Positions 7,635 to 17,138 of a DNA stretch of 64,000 nucleotides are shown here, piece after piece; positions within the stretch are counted from its first letter, which is position 1, and each line of letters opens with the position of its first letter. The stretch lies in assembly GCA_965194375.1 (NCBI GenBank), contig OZ239428.1; one strand, 5' to 3'. The notes under the pieces are model-generated. The model saw only the letters and a list, made by a program, of their open reading frames with translations. It ran no database searches and had not been told where the DNA came from. Made by a program: the position numbers and the translations under genes. Source of the stretch: Tabrizicola_A aquatica. Lineage in GTDB: Bacteria > Pseudomonadota > Alphaproteobacteria > Rhodobacterales > Rhodobacteraceae.

Positions 7635-9145
7635 GGCGCGGCGTCCTTTGCGAATGAAGGCGTGATCCAGACTTCGACGCGACGGTTCAACCGCCGCCCG
7701 GCCGGGGTTTCATCGCAGGCCATGGGCAGCGCCTCGCCAAAGGCGGTAACTTGCGGCAGAGCCTCCGGCGAAAGCCCCGGCGCGGCCTGCTGCAAGGCGC
7801 GCAGCACTTGGTCCGCGCGCTGTAAGGACAGCTCTCGATTGGCATCCGCAGCACCTGATCCATCTGAAAACCCGGCCAGAACAAGCGTTTTCCCGGAAAA
7901 CGCCCCTGCCTCGATCAAACGCGCGAGATCGACAAGGCTGTCGCGGCTGTGCGGCTCCATCTCGGACCCGCCGTCCTGAAAGCGAAAGGTGAAAGACACC
8001 CGTTCGGCCCCCTGCATGGCCATGACAAGGGTTTTAAGATCTTCCAGCGTCGTCTCATCTCCCGCGTTTTGAATCGCGTTGATGAGCCGCAACCCATCTG
8101 CGGCAATCGGCTGCTGGTCAAGGCTGCGGCCAACATATCCGGCCGCCTCGACCGCCTGCTGCGCAGTGGGCATGGGTAGATAGTCCAGAAACTCCCGCGC
8201 GACCAAGGGCAGACGGCGGCGGGGGGTTAGGAAATAGACTGGCAGGGTCAGGGGATAATCCTCGGCCTTGACGGCCAGCGGGGTGGGCGACAGCGGAAAG
8301 CCGCAGCTGTCGGTCAGCCCCAAGGGCCGCGCCGGGCCCACCAATGACCGCCCCGTCACCGCCAGCGCCCAAGGGTCGCGTGCCACAGCCGATGCCAGAT
8401 CGGCGGGGGTGTCATGCACCACGGTCGCCGCAATCTTGCGCCCCAGCCGCGCGGCCAAGGCACGGTTCAGATCGGCCTCTTCGGCCAAACCATGCAGAAC
8501 CAGCGGCATATCCGGCCCACCCAGATCGGCCCAATTGGCGACATCGCCCGTCAGCGCGCGGGCCAGATCCGAGGTCGCAAGTGCAGGCAGCGGGTTATCG
8601 CTGGCCCCAATCGCCACCAGCGGATCCAGCCCGATGGTGCGGATGCCAAAGGCCGGATCACTGGCCGATGCGATCACCAGTTCGGCCCGCCCCGCCGCGA
8701 GCGCTTCATGGGCGGCGGCAGGGTCAAGCGGTTCAAAACTGAATTCCGCCAGAACCTTATCAGTCACCGGATCGCTCAGCCGCGTGGGGGTGCCCGGGCT
8801 GGCGGGCAAGATCAGGTCAAAACCCTGATGCTTGGCAAAGCCTGCAATCAGCCCCGGCATCAGCGCCGCCCCAGCCTCCGCCGCGCCGACGATCCGGATC
8901 ACGGCCTTTGGCGCCGTCAAATCCGGGCAGGCCGGCCCATCGCAGATCACCCCTTGGGCATCAATGGTCAACAGACCATAGGCGCTGTCGATGCGGTAGA
9001 ACTCACCGTCATAGCCCTGCAAAAGACCGGAAATCGCCAACGCCCCATCGCGTGAGGTCAAAGTCACATCTTGGGCAAACGCACGCTGGCAAAGACCCGA
9101 AAAGACAAGCGCGGCGAAAACCGCCGCGCGCATCAGGGCTGTCAT
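7631..9145 (-). CDS. periplasmic substrate-binding domain fused to OmpA-family peptidoglycan-binding domain
   Basis: A 504-residue exported protein. The signal peptide ends near AFAQD (residue 25). A PstS-like periplasmic binding fold follows (about 80-340), then a C-terminal OmpA domain (about 385-495) with the peptidoglycan-binding pattern GFSDGSGAADANRELSLQRAD. The fusion suggests a ligand-binding or scavenging module tethered to the cell wall, not a free ABC-transporter subunit. No permease or ATPase gene is adjacent. Second gene of a probable three-gene minus-strand operon (secreted unknown, this gene, methyltransferase). Confidence 0.8.
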   Translation of the reverse strand: MTALMRAAVFAALVFSGLCQRAFAQDVTLTSRDGALAISGLLQGYDGEFYRIDSAYGLLTIDAQGVICDGPACPDLTAPKAVIRIVGAAEAGAALMPGLIAGFAKHQGFDLILPASPGTPTRLSDPVTDKVLAEFSFEPLDPAAAHEALAAGRAELVIASASDPAFGIRTIGLDPLVAIGASDNPLPALATSDLARALTGDVANWADLGGPDMPLVLHGLAEEADLNRALAARLGRKIAATVVHDTPADLASAVARDPWALAVTGRSLVGPARPLGLTDSCGFPLSPTPLAVKAEDYPLTLPVYFLTPRRRLPLVAREFLDYLPMPTAQQAVEAAGYVGRSLDQQPIAADGLRLINAIQNAGDETTLEDLKTLVMAMQGAERVSFTFRFQDGGSEMEPHSRDSLVDLARLIEAGAFSGKTLVLAGFSDGSGAADANRELSLQRADQVLRALQQAAPGLSPEALPQVTAFGEALPMACDETPAGRRLNRRVEVWITPSFAKDAAP

Positions 9146-9162
9146 AAAAATAACCTGATCCG

Positions 9163-10272
9163 TTAATTCAATGACGCCATATTCAGGTCAAGGAACAGAT
9201 TTTTCAACACCAGATAATCGCCCACCGCATCACATTCCGGCATCGCCAGCGTCAGATCGGTGACAAAGACACTGCCGCCGCTGCTGCTCAGGGTTTCGGC
9301 CAAAAGCTCACGCGCGCAGGTCTTGTCGGTGACGGCGGCCTCGACCACGACTTCGGGTTTGGCGGTCGGATCGGCGGGGAAGGTGTAAACCTCGGCCAGA
9401 AGCGGGTTTTCGGTGGCAGCATCACCCAGCAGCGACAGAAAACCCCCCGTCGCCTGCATGCCAACGGCAGGGCGATGCGGATCGGCGGCCGAGACATGGC
9501 CCGGCGCGCCATAGGCGGCGGCGTTCTCAAAGGCATGAACTTGGAAAGCGTCGTCGGCCTGCCATTGCACGCCAAAGCGCCGCAGCGTGGCCACATCCGG
9601 CACGGCGATCGTGCCGCTGGCGTCGGTGCCGTCGGCAAAGGACAGCTCCACCGTGGCATCAGCCTCCAACGCGGGAATGGCGGTGAAGAGCGCCCCCGTC
9701 GAGGTGGTCTGCACCGTCACAGCAAGGCCTGCATGGCGCAGTACGACGCGCTGGTTCGGGTGGCACGGGGCCAAAAGCGTGATGCCGATCATCGCATTGG
9801 CCTCGGTCATGAGGTCAAGCGTGGTGTCGCAAGCGGCGACGGGCGCTGTCTCAACCGGATCGGCAGGCTGAAGATCATTGGCCATGGGCGCAATCAGAAC
9901 GCCCTCGGTCTGAGCGGGCGCGTTGGGCGTTGTGACGGCAGGATCAGCCGGACCAAGCGCTGCGGTGATGGTGTCGGGCTCGGTGACAGGTGCCACCACA
10001 GCCGCTGGAGACGGCCCACTCAAGGTGGCGGGCGCAGCGGCAACCGGGGCCACATCCTCTTGCACCGGTGCCACAAAGGCCGGAGCCTTTTCGGCCAGAA
10101 CTGTTTCAGGCCCAGCGGCTACCGTTTCCACCTTCACCGGCATCTTGGCCAACTCGGCAGACGCCACAGGTTTCGGCGCGGGCGCAGCACTCATGTTTTG
10201 CACCAGATGCCCGGCCGCCAAGGCCACCGCCAGCACCGCGATCCCGCGAGCCGCCTTGCGTTTGATATCCAT
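9163..10272 (-). CDS. secreted or membrane-anchored protein of unknown function, Ala/Pro-rich
   Basis: A 369-residue protein with an N-terminal signal/anchor (residues 8-28). A long Ala/Pro/Val-rich linker runs to about residue 140, and a C-terminal globular part contains several cysteines (for example ACDTT, LAPCH, KTCAR, MPECD) that could form disulfides in the periplasm. I recognise no family. ATG 10272 has an AGGGGG ribosome site. Only 17 bases separate it from the downstream PBP/OmpA gene, so a shared envelope role is likely. Confidence 0.7.
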   Translation of the reverse strand: MDIKRKAARGIAVLAVALAAGHLVQNMSAAPAPKPVASAELAKMPVKVETVAAGPETVLAEKAPAFVAPVQEDVAPVAAAPATLSGPSPAAVVAPVTEPDTITAALGPADPAVTTPNAPAQTEGVLIAPMANDLQPADPVETAPVAACDTTLDLMTEANAMIGITLLAPCHPNQRVVLRHAGLAVTVQTTSTGALFTAIPALEADATVELSFADGTDASGTIAVPDVATLRRFGVQWQADDAFQVHAFENAAAYGAPGHVSAADPHRPAVGMQATGGFLSLLGDAATENPLLAEVYTFPADPTAKPEVVVEAAVTDKTCARELLAETLSSSGGSVFVTDLTLAMPECDAVGDYLVLKNLFLDLNMASLN

Positions 10273-10782
10273 CGTCGCCCCCTACAGGCAGTTTCCCATC
10301 TGCAGAGTCGCGGGGAAACAGGGCAATCCCGTGGCAGGATCTGGGAATGTTTCCGTCAACATGAAAAAGGGGCGCGTATCGCACTCTTTGCCTTGGCTGA
10401 GGGCCGTGTGGGAGCGGTTGTGCCCGCAGAATGCCCGCAGCCCGCTTCAAGGCCATTCAAACCCCAATTCTTAACCGGTTTGGTGGGGTGAAACGGCGCC
10501 TCACAATTCAAAAAACATAAGGTAGGCTTCCCTAAAAAGTTCTTTTGAGAGTCCCGTTGTCTACAACGCAATGCATCAACGTGCTGTTGTGTGGATCAAA
10601 CCAATGTCTTGGGGCACCAAGAGCACGCCTGAAGGGCCTCTGCTTCCCTCATAAGAGAGACCAGAGGGCAGATTGCTCAACAGCATGACACTTAAAGTTG
10701 TGCCGAGGTGTCACATCTTTGTTGCAATCGCTTGAATCTACATCTATTGATTTCAGCACCTTAACGGCCCGAAAAGACCAAC
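10273..10782. other. long gene-free stretch at left edge of AT-rich island
   Basis: No credible gene is visible in these 510 bases. Base composition drops from GC-rich to AT-rich at about 10,490 and stays low to about 11,780. The left part should hold the promoter for the minus-strand envelope operon and the right part that for the two small membrane genes. I saw no tRNA, att-like duplication or transposase remnant. Confidence 0.5.
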
Positions 10783-11232
10783 ATGTTGGCAGAGCTGACC
10801 CACAAGATCTGGCACGGCAGACCAAGATTGTCTCCAGTTTTTTGGCTTTGCCTACTGTTCGTCTATATCGTTGCAGTCTTGGCGGTCGTGGGAATCCAGT
10901 CGCCTGATGTAGATGGACTGCTGCTTCGTGAAAATGATCACGAAAGCTTGGCGATCAAAATGAATTATGTTCGTCTGCCAGCTATCTGTATCGGCATCAG
11001 TTTGCTTCCGATTTTGCTGTGGAAGTCTTTTCGATACGCACTAAACCTCATCAGATTTTATGTTGCATTTATGGCATTCAATTACATTGACGACCATCTC
11101 GTGTTGTATGACGTTATTCAATACCCCGATGCACCAGTGGTCCAACTTGCATTGTTTTTGCGGCCATTCGCGATCATGGCCTTGATTTGGATGGCGTTTG
11201 AACTGCAGTTCAGAATAAAGAACGGATACTGA
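10783..11232 (+). CDS. small membrane protein of unknown function (first of a pair)
   Basis: 149 residues with about four predicted membrane spans (about 20-42, 65-85, 90-105 and 118-140) and short polar loops. I recognise no family. The codon use and base composition are clearly more AT-rich than in the surrounding genes, and the start has only a weak purine-rich site (GAAAAGA). It is followed after 4 bases by a second membrane protein of similar size, so the two are probably co-transcribed and may act together. The composition suggests horizontal transfer. Confidence 0.6.
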   Translation: MLAELTHKIWHGRPRLSPVFWLCLLFVYIVAVLAVVGIQSPDVDGLLLRENDHESLAIKMNYVRLPAICIGISLLPILLWKSFRYALNLIRFYVAFMAFNYIDDHLVLYDVIQYPDAPVVQLALFLRPFAIMALIWMAFELQFRIKNGY

Positions 11233-11236
11233 GCTC

Positions 11237-11722
11237 ATGAAAAGAAAGCTGGATGATGAGGAGTATCAAGCACTCCTCAATGCTTTTGATGGGCAGAAAT
11301 TTTCTTTTCGCAAAACCTCAAGCCAGAGTATGCCGTTCCGAGTTTCTTTCTACTTTATGAACATCTATGCGATTTCAATGATGTTAGTCTATTATATCGT
11401 AGCAAATTATCTACTTGACTACATCAATCCACAATTTCTAGAGCATCATTATCTTGATTTGCTAGAAAGGCGCGCGTTTATATTCCTTTGGCTTCTCGGG
11501 GCCTTCAACATGGCGTTTTATTTTGGGGTTGGCTTTCGCGTTGTCGCGGGAGTTATCTTGCTTTACTCGATCAATGCGACTTTTTCGCAAATCATTGTAA
11601 TTCATAGCAATTTCGGCTTCTTCAACTTCGCAGAGACGCCAATTTTTTCAGCTTATGCTCTTTCACGGCCCCTGTTCATGATTGCGACAGTGGGTGCATT
11701 GATATTTTACAAGGACACTTGA
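11237..11722 (+). CDS. small membrane protein of unknown function (second of a pair)
   Basis: 161 residues: a charged N-terminal 30 residues (MKRKLDDEEYQALLNAF), then about four hydrophobic segments rich in Phe and Tyr. I recognise no family. It is strongly AT-rich; one 60-base line (11401-11460) has about 30% G+C by hand count, against roughly 60% or more in neighbouring genes. It is coupled to the preceding gene by a 4-base gap. The protein could be the partner subunit of a two-component membrane complex, but no motif supports a specific role. Confidence 0.6.
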   Translation: MKRKLDDEEYQALLNAFDGQKFSFRKTSSQSMPFRVSFYFMNIYAISMMLVYYIVANYLLDYINPQFLEHHYLDLLERRAFIFLWLLGAFNMAFYFGVGFRVVAGVILLYSINATFSQIIVIHSNFGFFNFAETPIFSAYALSRPLFMIATVGALIFYKDT

Positions 11723-12007
11723 GTTCTACAAGAAATGCTTAATGTCTGAAGATGCCTTTTAACAAGAGAAACTCTTGGCCTTTCCCTTGGGTCGCGACAT
11801 CTGAGCCCCGCATCGTCAGACCCTGAGAGTTGCGATTAAAGCAACAGCAGGGCGATACGCCCATGGACGTCCACGCAGAGTTTCAATCCTGCTCGCATCG
11901 ATCTTCGCGCCGTCGAAAGACAGCCGCGCCCTCACGAAGTAAGGCTCGCCAGTTTAACACATCCCTCTGCGTGCGCGGCATTGATGGTGCCGCGCGACAC
12001 CAAGAGG

Positions 12008-14722
12008 TTACAGTTTCCCGTGGCAGTGCTTGAACTTCTCGCCCGATCCGCAGGGGCAGGGGTCGTTGCGGCCCGGATTGCCCCAAGTGCTGGGATCGGC
12101 TTCAACAAACCCCGTCGCAGCCGCAGCCACCGCCCCAGCCGTCGCCTGCACCGCGGCAAGTTGCGCTTGGGCCTGCGCCGCCTGATGGGCGGCCAGTTGT
12201 GCCTGATATTGCTCCATCAGCGCCTTTTGCTCATCGGCCGAGATCGGGCGGATCTGTGACAGTTTCTGCGTCACATCCTGGCGCAGCGAGTCCAGCATCG
12301 TTTCAAAGAGCGTAAAGCTTTCGGTCTTGTATTCGTTCAGCGGGTCACGCTGGGCATAGCCGCGGAAGCCTACGACAGACCGCAGGTGTTCCAGCTTTAG
12401 CAGATGCTCGCGCCACTTGGCGTCGATGGTCTGCAGCAGAAGTTGCTTTTCGATCGACCGCATGGCGTCGGCCCCAAAGGCAGCCAGCTTTTCGTCCATC
12501 ATGGCATCGGACTGCGCCACCAGCCGTTCCAGCATGGCGGCCTGATCGACGCCCTCTTCGGCAGCCCAAGCTGCGACGGGGAGATCCATCGTCATCTTTT
12601 CGCGGACGGAGTCAACCAGACCGGGCACATCCCATTGATCAGGATAGGATTTCGGCGGCATATGGGCGTCGATCAGATCTTCGCAAACCTGATGGCGCAT
12701 GTCGCGCGTGATTTCGCCCAGATCCTCGGCTTCCATGATCTCCAACCGCTGGCCGAAGATCGCCTTGCGCTGGTCATTCATCACGTCATCGAACTTCAAC
12801 AGCTGCTTGCGGATGTCAAAGTTGCGGCCTTCGACCTTGGCCTGCGCCCGTTCTAGCGATTTGTTGACCCACGGGTGAACGATGGCCTCGCCTTCCTTCA
12901 TCCCCAGCTTGGACAAGACCGAGTCCAGCCGTTCCGATCCGAAGATCCGCATCAGGTCATCTTCCAGCGACAGGAAGAAGGCCGACCGGCCCGGGTCGCC
13001 CTGACGGCCCGAACGGCCGCGCAGCTGGTTGTCGATGCGGCGACTTTCATGGCGTTCGGTGCCCAGAACAAAGAGGCCGCCGGCGGCCTTGACGGCCTCT
13101 TCGGCGCCTTTGTGTTCGGCTTCAATCTGCGCGCGCACTTCGTCGGGGTGGGCTTCGGGATTGGCGGCCAAAGCCTCCATCACCTTGAATTCGACGTTGC
13201 CGCCCAGTTTGATGTCGGTGCCGCGACCGGCCATATTCGTGGCGATGGTCACCGAACCGAGCTTGCCGGCATCGGCCACGATCTGGGCTTCTTGCTCGTG
13301 TTGGCGGGCGTTCAGCACGCTGTGCGGAATCCCCGCCTCTTTCAAAAGACCAGAGAGGAGCTCTGATTTTTCAATCGAGGTGGTGCCAACCAAAATCGGC
13401 TGGCCCTTTGCATGGGCTTCGTGGATCGACTTGACCACGCCCTCATACTTTTCGCGGACGGTGCGATAGACGGCGTCATGGTCGTCAATCCGGGCCACGG
13501 GTCGGTTGGTGGGCACTTCGACCACGCCAAGACCGTAGATTTCCATAAACTCTTCGGCCTCGGTCGCCGCGGTGCCGGTCATGCCGCCCAGCTTTTCATA
13601 AAGCCGGAAGTAGTTTTGAAAGGTCACGCTGGCCAAAGTGATGTTTTCCGGCTGGATCGCCACGCCTTCCTTGGCCTCAATCGCCTGATGCAGACCTTCC
13701 GATAGACGGCGGCCCTTCATCATGCGGCCGGTGAATTCGTCGATCAGCATCACATCGCCATCGCGGACGATGTATTGCTGGTCGCGGTGAAACAGCTTGT
13801 GCGCCTTAAGCGCCTGATTGACGTGGTGCACCAAGGTGGTGCTTTCAGGATCATAAAGGTTCTGCCCCTCGGGCAAGAGGCCCGATTGGTGCAAGACCTG
13901 CTCCAGAAACTCGTTGCCATCCTCGGTATAGGTGACGTTGCGGGTTTTCTCGTCGATCTTGAAATGCGTCTCGTCCAGCTGGGGGATCAGCGCGTTGACC
14001 TTTTGATAAAGATCGCTGCGGTCTTGGCTGGGGCCGGAGATGATGAGTGGCGTGCGCGCCTCGTCGACCAGAATGCTGTCCACCTCGTCGACGATGGCAA
14101 AGAAATGCCCCCGCTGGGCCATTTCCTCGATGCTGCCCTTCATATTGTCACGCAGATAATCAAAGCCCAATTCGTTGTTGGTAGCATAGGTGATGTCAGC
14201 ACGGTAGGCGGCGCGCTTTTCGGCGTCGCCCTGATAGGGGTAGACTACCCCGGTCGTCAGACCCAACTGACCGTAAACCTTGCCCATCCAATCCGCATCG
14301 CGCTTGGCGAGGTAGTCGTTCACCGTCACGACATGCACGCCCTTGCCGGTCAGCGCATTCAGATAGGCCGGGAAGGTCGCCACCAGCGTCTTGCCTTCCC
14401 CCGTGCGCATTTCGGCGATGTTGCCCTGATGCAGGAAAATCCCGCCCTTCAGCTGCACATCAAAGGCACGCAGGCCAAGGGCACGCTTGGCAGCTTCACG
14501 GCAGTTGGCAAAGGCCTCGGGCAGGATCGCGTCCAGCGCCTCACCGCCCTCTTGCACACGGTGCTGGAACTCACGGGTCTTCTCGATGATCCCCTCATCC
14601 GAGAGGGCGGCGAATTCGGCCTCGAGTGCGTTGATCTTCGCCACCAAAGGCCGCACCGATTTCACCTTGCGATCATTCGGCGTACCGAAAATCTTGCGCG
14701 TAAGAGCCCCAAAACCGAGCAT
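12008..14722 (-). CDS. secA: preprotein translocase ATPase SecA
   Basis: A 904-residue SecA with full domain set. The Walker A region is MRTGEGKTL (near 103) and Walker B/DEAD-like is IVDEVDSILVDEARTP (near 210). The second nucleotide-binding fold has the motif GRGTDIKLGG, and the C-terminal zinc-binding tail CPCGSGEKFKHCHG binds SecB and phospholipid. It drives unfolded preproteins through SecYEG at the inner membrane. Divergent from the periplasmic isomerase gene, a fitting partner since that protein folds exported clients. Convergent with the AT-rich island. Confidence 0.98.
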   Translation of the reverse strand: MLGFGALTRKIFGTPNDRKVKSVRPLVAKINALEAEFAALSDEGIIEKTREFQHRVQEGGEALDAILPEAFANCREAAKRALGLRAFDVQLKGGIFLHQGNIAEMRTGEGKTLVATFPAYLNALTGKGVHVVTVNDYLAKRDADWMGKVYGQLGLTTGVVYPYQGDAEKRAAYRADITYATNNELGFDYLRDNMKGSIEEMAQRGHFFAIVDEVDSILVDEARTPLIISGPSQDRSDLYQKVNALIPQLDETHFKIDEKTRNVTYTEDGNEFLEQVLHQSGLLPEGQNLYDPESTTLVHHVNQALKAHKLFHRDQQYIVRDGDVMLIDEFTGRMMKGRRLSEGLHQAIEAKEGVAIQPENITLASVTFQNYFRLYEKLGGMTGTAATEAEEFMEIYGLGVVEVPTNRPVARIDDHDAVYRTVREKYEGVVKSIHEAHAKGQPILVGTTSIEKSELLSGLLKEAGIPHSVLNARQHEQEAQIVADAGKLGSVTIATNMAGRGTDIKLGGNVEFKVMEALAANPEAHPDEVRAQIEAEHKGAEEAVKAAGGLFVLGTERHESRRIDNQLRGRSGRQGDPGRSAFFLSLEDDLMRIFGSERLDSVLSKLGMKEGEAIVHPWVNKSLERAQAKVEGRNFDIRKQLLKFDDVMNDQRKAIFGQRLEIMEAEDLGEITRDMRHQVCEDLIDAHMPPKSYPDQWDVPGLVDSVREKMTMDLPVAAWAAEEGVDQAAMLERLVAQSDAMMDEKLAAFGADAMRSIEKQLLLQTIDAKWREHLLKLEHLRSVVGFRGYAQRDPLNEYKTESFTLFETMLDSLRQDVTQKLSQIRPISADEQKALMEQYQAQLAAHQAAQAQAQLAAVQATAGAVAAAATGFVEADPSTWGNPGRNDPCPCGSGEKFKHCHGKL

Positions 14723-14908
14723 GTTATCTCCGACTGGTCATTGTTTCCGCGGATCGTGTGAGGCTCTGGCCTTGCCCGCCCCTCCGGCCTTCCCTAGAAG
14801 GACAGTCAAGGCCGGGCGGCCCTGTCGCACGCGACTGACGCGATGTAAGGGGAAGGGCCGGGATAGTCAACGTCGCGCAAGGCCGCGGCACGATCAGGAG
14901 TAAGTGAG

Positions 14909-15775
14909 ATGGCAAAAGCGATGCGGTTTTTCGCGGGGGCGGCGCTGGCCGCAGGTTTGGCGCTGCCGGTCTTGACCGCTCCAGTCTGGGCCGAAGATGC
15001 GCCAACCGCAGACACGGTCGTGGCCACGGTGAACGGAACCGCCATCACGCTGGGTCACATGATCATCGCCCGCGAGGCGCTGCCTGATCAGTATAAGGCC
15101 TTGCCGCCGGATGTGCTGTTCAAGGGGATTCTCGACCAGTTGGTGCAGCAGACCGCGTTGGAACAGTCGATGGACGGCAAACTGACGCGCCGTGACACGC
15201 TGCACTTGGAAAATGAAGAACGCGGCTATGTCTCGGCCCGCGCGCTGGAAGCCGTGGTTCGTGGTGCCGTCACCGATGCGGCGCTGCAGGCCGCGTATGA
15301 CGCCCGCTTTAAAGATGCCGCTCCGCAGACCGAATACAACGCCGCCCATATCCTTGTCGCCGATGAGGCCAAGGCCAAAGAGCTTTTGGCCGAGCTTGAA
15401 GCGGGCGCTGATTTCGCCGAACTGGCCAAGACCAATTCCACCGACACCGGGTCAGGGGCCGTCGGGGGCGATCTGGGATGGTTCGGCCTTGGCATGATGG
15501 TCAAACCCTTTGAAGAGGCCGTGGTGGCGGCCGAAGTGGGCAAGGTCGCAGGCCCGGTGCAGTCAGATTTCGGCTTTCACCTGATCTTGGTCAAGGAAAC
15601 CCGCGTCGCGGCTCAGCCGACACTGGACGACATCCGTGACGAATTGGCGACCGAGATTGAGCAGCAAGCGATCGAAGCCCATGTGACCGAGGTCACAGCG
15701 GCAGCGGCCGTGGAAACGCCCGGCGAGGGGATTGACCCGGCGCTGCTGGGTGATCTTAGCTTGCTGGACAAGTAA
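14909..15775 (+). CDS. periplasmic parvulin-type peptidyl-prolyl cis/trans isomerase
   Basis: A 288-residue exported protein. A signal peptide of about 28 residues ends PVWAEDA. A SurA/PrsA-like N-terminal helical region (about 38-130) is followed by a parvulin (PpiC) domain at about 143-235 with the motifs YNAAHILV, GDLGWFG and FGFHLILV. It helps exported proteins fold in the periplasm. ATG 14909 has a clear AGGAG site. It is shorter than SurA and has one rotamase domain, so it is a PpiC/PrsA-type enzyme. The argJ gene follows 19 bases later, a probable operon. Confidence 0.92.
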   Translation: MAKAMRFFAGAALAAGLALPVLTAPVWAEDAPTADTVVATVNGTAITLGHMIIAREALPDQYKALPPDVLFKGILDQLVQQTALEQSMDGKLTRRDTLHLENEERGYVSARALEAVVRGAVTDAALQAAYDARFKDAAPQTEYNAAHILVADEAKAKELLAELEAGADFAELAKTNSTDTGSGAVGGDLGWFGLGMMVKPFEEAVVAAEVGKVAGPVQSDFGFHLILVKETRVAAQPTLDDIRDELATEIEQQAIEAHVTEVTAAAAVETPGEGIDPALLGDLSLLDK

Positions 15776-15797
15776 ACGGGCAACAGGGGGGTGAATG

Positions 15798-17138
15798 ATG
15801 GGAAAGAAAGACTGGAAAGCTAAGGCCAAGGCGCTGAAGAACGCGTTGAAAGCGCTGCGCGGCAGCACCCCGTCTGCTGAAGGCAGTGCGGCCATCGCAA
15901 AGGCCGCCAAGCCCGTCTCGCCGCTGGCTCCAGCGCATTTCCCTGACTTGCCGGTCATCAAAGGCGCCGAATTCGCGGCCATTGGCGCGGGCATCAAATA
16001 CCAGAACCGCAAGGACGTCATGCTGGTCCGGCTCGCCCCCGGAACCACGATGGCAGGGGCCTTCACCCGCTCGACCACCCGGTCAGGCTGCGTGCGTGAT
16101 TGCCAGACCAAACTGGCCACCCGCGTGCCAGAGGGCGCGGGCGCGGCGATCATCGTGAACTCGGGGAATTCCAACGCTTTCACCGGCGCAGTGGGTGACA
16201 AGGCCGTGGCCGCCGTGACCGGCGGTGTGGCCCAGACGCTGGGCCTTCCCGCCTCTCGCGTGTTTTCCTCCTCAACCGGCGTGATCGGTGAGCCGCTACC
16301 GTTCGAGAAGATCACCACCGTGATTTCCACTCTGGCCGGTCAACTGTCCGAAGCCGCCATCCAAGGCGCGGCCGAGGCGATCATGACCACCGACACCTTC
16401 CCCAAAGGTGCCGCCGCCTTGGTGCAGGGCGATGGCGGGCCGATCCACATTTCAGGCATCGCCAAAGGCTCGGGCATGATCGCGCCGGATATGGCGACGA
16501 TGCTGGTCTATATCTTCACCGACGCGAAGATTTCAGCGACCAATCTGCAAAAGATGCTGTCGCGCCATGTCGATGCGACCTTCAACTCGATCACGGTCGA
16601 CAGCGACACTTCCACCTCTGACACCCTCCTTGTCGCGGCCACCGGCCAATCGACTGCCGCCGAGGTCAAGGGACCCGTGGCCAAGGCCTTTGAGGCGGCC
16701 CTGCGCGGGGTGATGATGAACCTTGCCCATCAGGTCGTGCGCGATGGCGAAGGGGCCACCAAATTCGTTGAAGTGCGCGTGACCGGCGCGGCCAGCGACA
16801 GCGACGCCCACAAGGTCGCAATGGCAATTGCCAACTCGCCCTTGGTCAAGACCGCAATCGCCGGACAAGACCCGAACTGGGGCCGCATTGTTGCAGCCAT
16901 CGGCAAATCTGGCGCCGAGGCCGACCGCGACCGGCTGGCCATTCGCTTTGGTGATATTCTGGTGGCCGAAAAGGGCTGGCGGCATCCCGATTATCAGGAA
17001 GAGGACGGGGCAAGCTACATGTTGAACCCCGAACTCTTGATTCACGTCGATCTGGGTCTGGGCAAGGCAGCGCGCTCGGTCTGGACCTGTGATCTGACCA
17101 GCCAATATATCGCGATCAACGCCGATTATCGCTCGTGA
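15798..17138 (+). CDS. argJ: bifunctional glutamate N-acetyltransferase/N-acetylglutamate synthase ArgJ
   Basis: ArgJ transfers acetyl from N-acetylornithine to glutamate in cyclic arginine synthesis. The autocleavage site is visible in PDMATML: Thr at 16497-16499 (residue 234) becomes the N-terminal nucleophile of the beta chain. Other signatures are VNSGNSNAFTG and the oxyanion-type SSTGVIGEPL. The protein is 446 residues, longer than the usual 400-410, because of a Lys/Ala-rich N-terminal extension of about 40 residues before the family core begins at VSPLAP. ATG 15798 is preferred over 15795 because the AGGGGGG box is better spaced from it. Overlaps mutT by 4 bases. Confidence 0.95.
   Translation: MGKKDWKAKAKALKNALKALRGSTPSAEGSAAIAKAAKPVSPLAPAHFPDLPVIKGAEFAAIGAGIKYQNRKDVMLVRLAPGTTMAGAFTRSTTRSGCVRDCQTKLATRVPEGAGAAIIVNSGNSNAFTGAVGDKAVAAVTGGVAQTLGLPASRVFSSSTGVIGEPLPFEKITTVISTLAGQLSEAAIQGAAEAIMTTDTFPKGAAALVQGDGGPIHISGIAKGSGMIAPDMATMLVYIFTDAKISATNLQKMLSRHVDATFNSITVDSDTSTSDTLLVAATGQSTAAEVKGPVAKAFEAALRGVMMNLAHQVVRDGEGATKFVEVRVTGAASDSDAHKVAMAIANSPLVKTAIAGQDPNWGRIVAAIGKSGAEADRDRLAIRFGDILVAEKGWRHPDYQEEDGASYMLNPELLIHVDLGLGKAARSVWTCDLTSQYIAINADYRS

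Noticed and set aside
11830..12033. 67-residue frame downstream of the membrane pair
   Set aside because: Low-complexity Arg/Ser-rich translation overlapping the secA end, no ribosome site or domain.
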